From the NCBI GenBank assembly GCA_945890485.1, contig CAMDCN010000006.1, positions 310,001 through 374,000 of the forward strand: a stretch of 64,000 nucleotides of DNA, in the 5' to 3' direction. Made by a program: the position numbers and the translations under genes. Source of the stretch: Candidatus Sulfopaludibacter sp. SbA3 (GTDB lineage: Bacteria > Acidobacteriota > Terriglobia > Bryobacterales > Bryobacteraceae). Position 1 is the first letter of the stretch; every line of letters starts with the position of its first letter. The notes beneath the pieces are model-generated. The model saw only the letters and a program-made list of their open reading frames with translations, made no database searches and was not told the DNA's origin. Shown piece after piece: positions 28,059-35,751 of this stretch.

Positions 28059-28865
28059 ATGGGGCTTCCCGGTACATTGTTTTTGCGCAATCTGTTTGCG
28101 CGCCGTAACCTGCTTTATCAGCTCATTCAACGCGACTTCCGCCAGCGGTATATTGGCTCGGCGGCGGGCTGGTTGTGGGGTTTGGTCCATCCGATTGTGC
28201 AGTTGGCGAGTTGGACGTTCGTCTTTTCCTACTGCATGAAGACGCCGATGCCGCCCGGCGAGGCGACGGAGAACTACACGCTGTTTCTGCTGTGCGGCTA
28301 CCTACCGTGGATGCTGTTTCAAGAGACGGTGCAGCGGAGCGCGAACTCCATCCTCGACCACTCAAACCTCATCACGAAGACTCTGTTCCCGAGCGAGATG
28401 CTCCCGATCTCGGTCTTCTTTTCGTCAATGATGAACCATCTTCTTGCCGTGTTGCTGGCGGTGACGGCGGTGGCCTTCTGGGACGGCCATTTCTATTGGA
28501 CGCTGCTCTTCCTGCCCATATACACCGGGCTGTTGGGGATGCTGGCGATCGGCATCGGCTGGATCTTCGCGAGCCTGCAGGTGTACCTGCGGGACACGGC
28601 GCAAGCCGTGATGGTGATTCTGACGCTCTGGTTCTGGGTGACGCCGATCTTCATTAGCGAAGATCAGGTGCCGGAGGGCGTCCGGTTCCTTTTGCGGGGG
28701 AACCCGCTGTCGCTATTCGTAAAAGCCTACCGGGCCCGGCTGCTCTCTACAGAGCTGCCGAACCTGGATGAGCTGGCCGCGATGGCCTGTTGGAGCGTGG
28801 GTGCCTTCTTCGTGGGCGGCCTGTTCTTCCGCCACTTGAAACGCGGGTTTGCGGACGTGCTTTAG
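28059..28865 (+). CDS. ABC-2 type polysaccharide-export permease (Wzm/TagG/KpsM-like)
   Basis: A 268-residue protein with six predicted membrane helices. The family hallmark follows the N-terminus: LLYQLIQRDFRQRYIGSAAGWLWGLVHP. Later pieces LCGYLPWMLFQETVQRS and PLSLFVKAYR are typical. Wzm-type permeases move O-antigen, teichoic acid or capsule chains with a Wzt-type ATPase. No such ATPase gene lies next to it, which is unusual. A GAGG box lies 8 bases before the ATG. The stop shares four bases (TTAG) with the convergent aminotransferase. Confidence 0.9.
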   Translation: MGLPGTLFLRNLFARRNLLYQLIQRDFRQRYIGSAAGWLWGLVHPIVQLASWTFVFSYCMKTPMPPGEATENYTLFLLCGYLPWMLFQETVQRSANSILDHSNLITKTLFPSEMLPISVFFSSMMNHLLAVLLAVTAVAFWDGHFYWTLLFLPIYTGLLGMLAIGIGWIFASLQVYLRDTAQAVMVILTLWFWVTPIFISEDQVPEGVRFLLRGNPLSLFVKAYRARLLSTELPNLDELAAMACWSVGAFFVGGLFFRHLKRGFADVL

Positions 28866-29974
28866 AGCGCTTCCTTGATGGCGGAGAGCAGCAGGTCGAC
28901 GTGGGCGGACTGCGAGCCTTCGCCCATCAGGCCGATGCGGAACACCTGGCCGGCCAAGGGGCCGAAGCCGCCGAGGATCTCGATGCCGTGCCGCTCCATG
29001 AGTTTTTTGCGGACTTCGAGATCGCTGACGCCGGCGGGGACCTTCGGCGTATGCAGCGCCCACATGCGGTGTTCCGCGGGGACGAGCATTTCAAGGCCCA
29101 TCGCTTCGAGGCCGGCCGTGAGCTTGGCGGCGTTCTGCCGGTGGCGCTCAAAGCGGGCTTCGAGGCCTTCATCGAGGATCAACGCGATGCCCTCGCGCAA
29201 GGCGTAGAACATGGAGATGGGTGCCGTGTGATGGTAGCGGTGGGCGCCATCGTAGTACTCGCTGAGCAGCTTGAGATCGAGATACCAGGTGCGCTGCGGG
29301 CATTTGCGAGCGCGGAGGCGATCCATCGCGCGGGGCGAGCAAGAGATGGGCGAGAGGCCGGGGGGGCAGCTCATACCTTTCTGCGTGCAGCTATAGGCGA
29401 TGTCGATACCGGTCGCGTCGAGGTTGATGGGCATGGTGCCGAGCGAGGTGACGCAGTCGGCGATGGTGAGGGCGTCGATTTCGCGGGCGGCTTTGGTGAT
29501 GGCGTGGCCCGGAGTCGAGACGCCGGTGGAGGTTTCACCGTGAACGAATGCAACCACCTGCGGCTTCTCGCGATGGATCGCTTCGGAGACTTCGGCGTCG
29601 GTAAACGTCTGGCCCCAGGGCTTTTCGATGCGGACGACCTGGGCTTCCTGGCGGTTGCCCATTTCGGTGAGGCGGTCGCAGAAGAAACCGTTGGCGAAGA
29701 TCAGGAACTTCGAGCCGGGTTCGACGAAGTTGGTGACAGCGGCTTCCATACCCGCGCTGCCGGTGCCGGAAAGGGCGAGCGTGAAGGGGTTCTGAGTGCC
29801 GAAAACGTGTTGAAGGCCCGCGCGGATCTCTTCGTTGACTTGGAAGAAGAATGGGTCCAGGTGACCAACGACAGGTTTTGCCATTGCCTCATACACGCGA
29901 GGTGCCACCATGGACGGACCAGGTCCAAACAATAAGCGCTTTGGCGGAGATAACGGAGCAAGTGTATAAGACAT
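28862..29974 (-). CDS. Class V PLP-dependent aminotransferase (alanine-glyoxylate/serine-pyruvate type)
   Basis: A protein of about 370 residues. LLFGPGPSMVAPRV at the N-terminus, the SGTGSAGMEA loop and HGETSTGV fit the alanine-glyoxylate/serine-glyoxylate group, and the PLP lysine is in CTQKGMSCPPG. It should move an amino group from Ala or Ser to glyoxylate in photorespiration-like or serine metabolism. The ATG at 29974 is preferred to the longer frame because the family begins around PPKRLLFGPGP. TATCCT lies 6 bases before it. Confidence 0.92.
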   Translation of the reverse strand: MSYTLAPLSPPKRLLFGPGPSMVAPRVYEAMAKPVVGHLDPFFFQVNEEIRAGLQHVFGTQNPFTLALSGTGSAGMEAAVTNFVEPGSKFLIFANGFFCDRLTEMGNRQEAQVVRIEKPWGQTFTDAEVSEAIHREKPQVVAFVHGETSTGVSTPGHAITKAAREIDALTIADCVTSLGTMPINLDATGIDIAYSCTQKGMSCPPGLSPISCSPRAMDRLRARKCPQRTWYLDLKLLSEYYDGAHRYHHTAPISMFYALREGIALILDEGLEARFERHRQNAAKLTAGLEAMGLEMLVPAEHRMWALHTPKVPAGVSDLEVRKKLMERHGIEILGGFGPLAGQVFRIGLMGEGSQSAHVDLLLSAIKEAL

Positions 29975-29979
29975 CTGGA

Positions 29980-29986
29980 TAGGATA
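29980..29986. promoter_or_regulatory. Bidirectional leaderless promoter, aminotransferase and hrpB
   Basis: The plus-strand TAGGAT (29980-29985) lies 6 bases before the hrpB TTG at 29992. The minus-strand TATCCT (29981-29986) lies 6 bases before the aminotransferase ATG at 29974. Gap size, spacer length and one-base offset are identical to those at 2569-2585. Confidence 0.6.
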
Positions 29987-29991
29987 ACGTT

Positions 29992-32313
29992 TTGAGACTT
30001 CCGATTGACAGTCTGCTGCCGGAGATCGTGGCATCGCTCGAAAAGACGCCCAATCTGGTGATTGAAGCGCCACCGGGGGCGGGGAAGACGACGCGGGTTC
30101 CCGCGGCGTTGCTGGCCGCAGGGATGGGCGAGGTACTGGTGCTGGAGCCGCGGCGGCTGGCGGCCCGGTTGGCGGCCCGGCGGGTGGCCGCGGAGCTCGG
30201 CGAAAAGCTCGGCGAAAAGCTCGGCGAGACGGTGGGTTACCAGGTTCGTTTTGAGGACGTGAGCGGGCCGCGGACGCGGTTGCGGTTCCTAACGGAGGGG
30301 GTGCTGACGCGGCGCCTGCTCAGCGATGCCACGCTGCGCGGCGTGCAGGTGGTGGTGCTCGACGAGTTCCACGAGCGGCACTTGGATGGGGATCTGGCGT
30401 TGGCGTTATTACTGGACCTGCAGCGGCGGAAGCGGCCGGATTTGCGGTTGGTCGTGATGTCGGCGACGTTGGACGCAGCGCCGATTGCGGCGCATCTGGG
30501 CGGCTGCCCGGTGTTGACGAGCGCGGGGAAGTTATTTCCGATGGAGGTGGAGTACACGCCGCATTCGGGGGCAACGCTGGAGCAGTTGGTGGCCGGGGGC
30601 GTCGAGCGGTTGGCGAAGAAGGGGCTGACGGGAGACGTGCTGGTGTTTCTGCCGGGGATCGCGGAGATGCGGCGGGCGCAGCGGCTGTTGGCTTCGTTTC
30701 GTACTTTTCTATTGCACGGGGATATGACGCCCGAGGAACAGGACCAGGCGCTGGCGGAACGAAACGAACCCAAGGTGATTCTGGCGACCAACGTAGCCGA
30801 AAGTTCGATCACGATTCCGGGCGTGACGGCGGTGGTGGATAGCGGCTTGGCGCGGGTGGCGGTGGATTCGCCATGGACGGGGATGCCGTCGATTGAAGTG
30901 GCCAGGGTGAGCCAGGCGTCGGCCACGCAGCGGGCGGGGCGGAGCGCGCGAACGGCGCCGGGGCGGGTGATCCGGTTGTACTCGCAGGAGGAGTTCGTGC
31001 GGCGTCCGGCGCAGGACGCGCCGGAGATTACGCGGCGGGAGTTGTCGCAGTTGCTTGTGAATCTGCATGGCTGCGGGGTTAAGGATGCGCTGGCGTTACC
31101 GTGGCTGACGCCGCCTCCGGGGCCGGCGATTGCGGCGGCGGAGACGCTGCTGGGGCGGTTGGGCATCGTCGAGAACGGAGTGTTGACTCAATTGGGGGCA
31201 AAGATTTCCCAGTTGCCGGTGCATCCGCGGTTGGGCCGGTTGATTGTGGATGGCGGTGAGGACGGATGCCGTGCCGCGGCGGTGCTGTCGAACGGCGACC
31301 GGTTGGAGGGCAAGCCTCCGCATCTGGTGGATTCGGACCTGTTTTTGCTTTTGGAAAGGCCTTGGGGGCCGCAGACGATCCGGACCTATGAACAGTTGCG
31401 GAGGGCGGCGCGGCCACAGCGGAAGGACGACCACGCGTTGCTGTTGGCGCTGACCGCGGCGTTCAGCGACCGATTGGGGAAGCGTCGCCCGAATGGTGAG
31501 ATTCTTTTGGTCGCCGGAGGGCAGGCGGCGCTGGCGGAGAGTTCCGGGGTGCGGCAGGCGGAGCTGGTGGTGGCGATTGAAATGGAGAACCGGGGGACGC
31601 CGCTGATTCGCCTCGCCAGTAAGGTGGAGCCGGAGTGGCTCCTGGATCTGTTTCCCGAGCGGATGGATAGCCGGGATGGCGTGGAATGGAACCGGACCGC
31701 CGAACGGGTAGAACGGGTGAGTGCGCTGCTCTTTGACGGGATGGTGATTGAGGAGACGCGCAGTGGGGGACCGGACGCGGAGCAGGCGGCGGAGCTATTG
31801 GCGGCAAAGGCGCTCGAGGCCGGGATTGAGCGGTTCGCCGATGTATCGGGCTTGATGGCCCGTTGGCGCTTTGCTGGGGTGCCGGAGCCGGATTTGAAAC
31901 GGGCGATTGCGGGAGCTTGCTACGGGCTGCGGAGTTTCGCTGAGCTGAAGGGGCTGCTGGGAGACGGCGGACTGGAGCGGATTCTGCTGGACGGCATGAC
32001 GGACCGGGCCGTGCTGGAGGCAAAAGCGCCGGAGCGGGTGAAGTTGGCCAAAGGCCGCTCCGTGGCTGTCCACTATGTGGACGGGCAGCCGCCTTGGGTG
32101 GCCTCGCGCCTGCAGGATTTCTTCGGCATGAGGCAAACACCGCGGGCGGGGCAGACGCCGGTCGTTGTGCATTTGCTGGCCCCGAACCAGCGCCCGGTGC
32201 AAGTTACGCAGGACCTGGCTGGTTTCTGGGAGCGGCACTACCCTTCGTTGCGGAGGGAGCTGGGCCGGAGATATCCACGGCACTCGTGGCCGGAAGATCC
32301 TCTCGAAGAGTGA
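29992..32313 (+). CDS. hrpB: ATP-dependent RNA helicase HrpB
   Basis: A 773-residue DExH helicase. Motif I is APPGAGKTTRVP, motif II DEFH within VVLDEFHERHLDGD, motif III MSATLD, motif VI QRAGRSAR. The HrpB-specific C-terminal domain (EDPLEE ending) is complete. It starts at TTG 29992, supported by TAGGAT 6 bases upstream. Near residues 69-79 there is an in-frame repeat, GEKLGEKLGE, from a 12-base unit duplicated at 30196-30219. The cellular role of HrpB is poorly known. The last 110 bases overlap the convergent glycosyltransferase-like gene. Confidence 0.95.
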   Translation: MRLPIDSLLPEIVASLEKTPNLVIEAPPGAGKTTRVPAALLAAGMGEVLVLEPRRLAARLAARRVAAELGEKLGEKLGETVGYQVRFEDVSGPRTRLRFLTEGVLTRRLLSDATLRGVQVVVLDEFHERHLDGDLALALLLDLQRRKRPDLRLVVMSATLDAAPIAAHLGGCPVLTSAGKLFPMEVEYTPHSGATLEQLVAGGVERLAKKGLTGDVLVFLPGIAEMRRAQRLLASFRTFLLHGDMTPEEQDQALAERNEPKVILATNVAESSITIPGVTAVVDSGLARVAVDSPWTGMPSIEVARVSQASATQRAGRSARTAPGRVIRLYSQEEFVRRPAQDAPEITRRELSQLLVNLHGCGVKDALALPWLTPPPGPAIAAAETLLGRLGIVENGVLTQLGAKISQLPVHPRLGRLIVDGGEDGCRAAAVLSNGDRLEGKPPHLVDSDLFLLLERPWGPQTIRTYEQLRRAARPQRKDDHALLLALTAAFSDRLGKRRPNGEILLVAGGQAALAESSGVRQAELVVAIEMENRGTPLIRLASKVEPEWLLDLFPERMDSRDGVEWNRTAERVERVSALLFDGMVIEETRSGGPDAEQAAELLAAKALEAGIERFADVSGLMARWRFAGVPEPDLKRAIAGACYGLRSFAELKGLLGDGGLERILLDGMTDRAVLEAKAPERVKLAKGRSVAVHYVDGQPPWVASRLQDFFGMRQTPRAGQTPVVVHLLAPNQRPVQVTQDLAGFWERHYPSLRRELGRRYPRHSWPEDPLEE
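30196..30227 (+). repeat. 12-base in-frame tandem repeat inside hrpB
   Basis: The unit CTCGGCGAAAAG occurs at 30196-30207 and 30208-30219, with a partial third copy to 30227. It encodes LGEK twice. The alignable E. coli segment is four residues shorter here, which is consistent with one extra unit gained by slippage. Confidence 0.75.
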
Positions 32314-33901
32314 GCGGGCGGATCCAAAGATGGCTTGTGCCGTCGAGCAGGTCGACCGGGGCCGGCAGGCGCGTCCAGCCCGCTGTATCGGCGTTTGCAG
32401 GGACGGTGTGCGTAACGACGAAACGGGCTCCGGCGTTGGCGAAGGCGTTGAAGACGCGTTGGCGGGCCGCCGCGGAGCCGTTCCAGAAACGATCGAGGTT
32501 GGCGCAGTTGAAATTGACGCGGCGGTAGGGGCCGGGGTCCCGATCGTAGGTGACCGGGATGTCTCCGACGATCCGCAATTCCGCTTGCCGTGCCCACTCC
32601 GGGTTCTGGGTCAGGCCAATGAGCGCGACGGGCGTTCCGGGTGTCGCGCCCGCTGCGTGGAGTTCCTTTGCAACTACAGCGAACGGATTCGGGGTGTTTC
32701 CGGCTACGAGCAGGCTGGTGGCGGAGACGATCAACTGGGGCGCCAAGGCGAAGAGGAGCGCGGCTGCTGCTGCCCACGGGAATAGCCAGGTTGCGGGATG
32801 CCCACAACGCCGGTAAGCCGCATGGAGGGGGATCGTTCCCAGCAGGAAATACTGGGGGGCGAGATAGCGGGTTTCAAAGAAGACCGCTACGTACATGCCG
32901 ACGGTTGCGATCGCTGGCACTGCCAGCAGCCAACGGCTGCTGAGTTCGGCCAGGAATCCGGACCAATCCCTGACGCGAGTGTAGAGAACCAGGAATGCGA
33001 GGAGGCCGGGCGTCGAGAGCCAATGCCAAAGGGCAGGGGCGCCGTTCTCCTGAATGGCTCGGAGCTGATTCGCCCAGGAAAACTGAGGCTTTTCGAGTCC
33101 GGCGAACCAATAGGATGGTTCGTACCAAGGCGGATAGGTCGTTTGAAACGGCTCGGGATAGACAAAGGCGTCCGGCGTGGACGAGACTTGGACCGTGGTG
33201 TGAGCGCCGCCTTGCCCGTGGATCCAGCGAGTGACTCCGTTGACCTCCCACGCGTGGTTGATGGGACCGGAGTCGCCAATCGTCCAGCGGCCCGTATGAT
33301 GGCGAAGCGCGATCCACCACGGGGCGCAGCAGGCTATGACAACCGCGCCGGCGAGCAGGGCATGGCGGCGGTGAACGAACCACCAGCACGTGAGCAAGAC
33401 AGCCGCGAATGGCAGCAGGGCCGCCTTGGTCAGGTATCCCGCAGCGAGAGCCAGACCGAGCGGAACAGGCCGGCGCTGCAGCAGAAAGACGCAAGCCGCG
33501 AGATAAAAGCACGCGGCGAGAATGTCGGGCTGGGCCAGATGGACACCCGCGAGACCGAAGGCCATCCACCAGGCGACCATCCAGCGCGTGATCATCCAGC
33601 CGCGATTCTCGGCCGTTTCTGGAGAGAGACGCCGCCATAGGTTATCCGCCAGCAGGACGGCAACAACGGCGAAGACCCCCTGCAGAGCGTGGACGGCGAC
33701 CGCCGACCAAGCCAAGGGAACGATGCGGACGATGGGGACGAGCAGCCAGGAGAAGAGCGGGCTCCAGTACGCATTGACGTCGAGGGTTCGCGCGACCTCG
33801 AGATAGGCGACACCATCGGAATCGATATGGAAGCGGCTCTGCCAGAACTGCAAGAAGGCGATCAGCAGCGTGCAGGGGAACAGGATTCCGCGAGTTGTCA
33901 T
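32204..33901 (-). CDS. Multi-spanning membrane protein, PMT/ArnT-like glycosyltransferase family
   Basis: About 565 residues from ATG 33901, with around ten hydrophobic helices. An early acidic pair follows helix 1 (FHIDSDGVAYLEVARTL), the position of the catalytic Asp in lipid-linked GT-C enzymes such as ArnT/PMT, and a large periplasmic domain with many aromatic residues occupies the C-terminus. It probably transfers a sugar from a polyprenyl carrier to lipid or protein at the outer face. AGGA lies three bases before this ATG; ATG 33925 is an alternative. Its last 110 bases run antisense to hrpB. Confidence 0.75.
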   Translation of the reverse strand: MTTRGILFPCTLLIAFLQFWQSRFHIDSDGVAYLEVARTLDVNAYWSPLFSWLLVPIVRIVPLAWSAVAVHALQGVFAVVAVLLADNLWRRLSPETAENRGWMITRWMVAWWMAFGLAGVHLAQPDILAACFYLAACVFLLQRRPVPLGLALAAGYLTKAALLPFAAVLLTCWWFVHRRHALLAGAVVIACCAPWWIALRHHTGRWTIGDSGPINHAWEVNGVTRWIHGQGGAHTTVQVSSTPDAFVYPEPFQTTYPPWYEPSYWFAGLEKPQFSWANQLRAIQENGAPALWHWLSTPGLLAFLVLYTRVRDWSGFLAELSSRWLLAVPAIATVGMYVAVFFETRYLAPQYFLLGTIPLHAAYRRCGHPATWLFPWAAAAALLFALAPQLIVSATSLLVAGNTPNPFAVVAKELHAAGATPGTPVALIGLTQNPEWARQAELRIVGDIPVTYDRDPGPYRRVNFNCANLDRFWNGSAAARQRVFNAFANAGARFVVTHTVPANADTAGWTRLPAPVDLLDGTSHLWIRPLTLREDLPATSAVDISGPAPSATKGSAAPRNQPGPA

Positions 33902-33962
33902 TCGTCCTACCGGTCTATCGGCCATTTTCACGAACTGGTTTATGGCAAAATCAGGAGCAACA

Positions 33963-35009
33963 ATGATCACGCGAAGAGATCTGATGCTGAGCTTGGCTGC
34001 GCCGTTGAAGCTGCCGCGGAAGTTGCGCCTGGCGGTGATTGGAACCGTAGGGCACATCGGCGACGTGCTGACGCCGTTGCCGAAACTGCCGGATGTCGAA
34101 TTGGTGGCCGTGGCGGAGTCGGATCCGGATGGGTTGAGGATCGTCGCGGGGCGGCCGGTGCTACGCAATGCGAAGCAGTACACCGGTTACCGGAAAATGC
34201 TCGACGAAGTGAAGCCGGACGTCGTGGCGATCTGCAACGACAACGGTGCGCGGGCGGGGGCGGCGTTGGCGTGCGCGGAGCGGAAGCTGCCGATGATTGC
34301 GGAGAAGCCGCTGGCGATTGACCGCAAAGAGTACGAGAAGGTGAAGAAGGCGATTATCCGCTCAGGACAGCCGGTGCAACTGATTCTACCGATGCGGTAC
34401 GAACCGCATTACCAGAAGCTGCGCGAAATTGTATCCAGCGGCATCATTGGCGAAGTGGGGCAGATCAGCAGCCAGAAGAGCTACAAAGCGGGTAACCGTG
34501 CGCAGTGGTACCGCAATCCGGCTACCTATGGTTCGACGATTCTCTGGATCGGGATCCACATGTTCGACTTGATGCGCCATTGCTCTGGCCGCGAGTTTAC
34601 GGAAGCCTTCTCCTACCAGTCGCAAGTGGGCGCTGGGGCGGGCCTAGGGCAGATGGAGAATACGACGACGACGATCCTGAAGCTCGATAACGGCGGCTCC
34701 GCTTCGCTCCACATGGACTACTACCGGCCTGACGAGGCGCCGACTCACGGAGACGACCGCGTCAGGATTGCTGGTTCGAAGGGAGTGGTCGAATACATGG
34801 CCGCTACCGGGGTGACTTTGATGGAACGCGGAAAGAAACCGGTCGTAGTAAGTCAGTTGCCGGAGGCTGGACAGATCTTCGTCGACTTTCTAGGGTGGGC
34901 GTTCGCGGGCCAGAAATGCTCGATGCCGCTAACTGATGTTTGGGCTGTGAATGAAACGACGTTAGCGGCGCATGAATCCGTGGCCGCGCATCGGCCGGTT
35001 CGGATTTAG
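33963..35009 (+). CDS. Gfo/Idh/MocA family oxidoreductase with Tat-like signal
   Basis: A protein of about 348 residues. The N-terminus TRRDLMLSLAAPL has a twin-arginine pattern followed by a short hydrophobic stretch. The Rossmann fold follows (KLRLAVIGTVGHIGDVL, in which the usual GxGxxG is altered), then AEKPLAID with the conserved EKP lysine and a C-terminal substrate domain with GIHMFDLM. Such enzymes oxidise sugars or sugar acids using tightly bound NAD(P). AGGAG before ATG 33963 decides the start. The stop shares four bases (TTAG) with the PEP-CTERM gene. Confidence 0.88.
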   Translation: MITRRDLMLSLAAPLKLPRKLRLAVIGTVGHIGDVLTPLPKLPDVELVAVAESDPDGLRIVAGRPVLRNAKQYTGYRKMLDEVKPDVVAICNDNGARAGAALACAERKLPMIAEKPLAIDRKEYEKVKKAIIRSGQPVQLILPMRYEPHYQKLREIVSSGIIGEVGQISSQKSYKAGNRAQWYRNPATYGSTILWIGIHMFDLMRHCSGREFTEAFSYQSQVGAGAGLGQMENTTTTILKLDNGGSASLHMDYYRPDEAPTHGDDRVRIAGSKGVVEYMAATGVTLMERGKKPVVVSQLPEAGQIFVDFLGWAFAGQKCSMPLTDVWAVNETTLAAHESVAAHRPVRI

Positions 35010-35635
35010 AGTCTACGCCGCCGGTACAGTCCCAGCCCGACCATGGCGCCTCCCACTAGCAAGAACGTCGCTGGCTCTGGAACGCCGGGAATTGCGGTGG
35101 GTTGGAAGGTTCCGATGAGTGCCTGGGCCGGCGTGCTTCCGTTAAAGTTGATGTAGATGGATGCGGCGGTGCTGCTTTGGCCTGAAGTCGCGGTCAGATA
35201 GTTAGTCCACGCAGTGGTAACCGTGCTAGAGGTGTTGCTGGAACGGCGGATGGTTCCAGCGTTGATGCCATCGCCGCCATCATGAATGATGTCCCAGATA
35301 GCCAACTGCATCGCTTGGCCCAAGGCGACCGAGCTGACACCAGCCAGATAGTTCACATATAAATACGTCGCCCGTAGCTCGTTGGTCGAACTTGGCAACC
35401 TCGGTTCAGAGGAATAGGTGGAGAGGCTGATCGAAGTGAAGAGATCGACGCAGAACATCGACTGGGAGGGACCGCCGTTGTAGGTCCCCAGAATAATCCC
35501 GGCAAAGTGCTGTTCTTCCGTCCCGTTCACCAGGAACCTCAGGTTGCCTCCCCGGCTTGTGTTCACTCCGGTTAGTGTGATCGTCCCCGCTGTTGCGCTA
35601 AGCGCCGAGATCAGGAGGAGGAGTGCGGTCTTCAT
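35006..35635 (-). CDS. PEP-CTERM sorted secreted protein
   Basis: A protein of about 209 residues with a signal peptide (LLLLISALSATAG) and a C-terminal PEP-CTERM signal: VPEPATFLLVGGAMVGLG, then YRRRR. The middle part (MFCVDLFTS, LAIWDIIHDGGDG) resembles small beta-sandwich domains common in such proteins. An exosortase should recognise it at the inner membrane; none is in the window. I chose ATG 35635, with GGAAG upstream, because the longer frame would run into the terminator at 35660-35693. Confidence 0.85.
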   Translation of the reverse strand: MKTALLLLISALSATAGTITLTGVNTSRGGNLRFLVNGTEEQHFAGIILGTYNGGPSQSMFCVDLFTSISLSTYSSEPRLPSSTNELRATYLYVNYLAGVSSVALGQAMQLAIWDIIHDGGDGINAGTIRRSSNTSSTVTTAWTNYLTATSGQSSTAASIYINFNGSTPAQALIGTFQPTAIPGVPEPATFLLVGGAMVGLGLYRRRRL

Positions 35636-35659
35636 ACTTCCATCCTGGGACCGGTGCAG

Positions 35660-35693
35660 AAAAAACCCCATTAGGAGAGTTCTCCAAATGGGG
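35660..35693 (-). terminator. Rho-independent terminator of the TIGR00300-queF-methyltransferase operon
   Basis: A 13-base-pair inverted repeat with one mismatch (CCCCATTAGGAGA against TCTCCAAATGGGG, 35666-35693) and a very short loop. On the minus strand the hairpin is followed by six T residues (35665-35660). It lies 58 bases after the methyltransferase stop and just before the PEP-CTERM gene. It is the only clear intrinsic terminator seen in the window. Confidence 0.85.
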
Positions 35694-35751
35694 TAGAGAG
35701 GTTACCTAGTACAAAGTCTACGGTTAGTGCCGGAGTCCTATCGCGGTGGGA

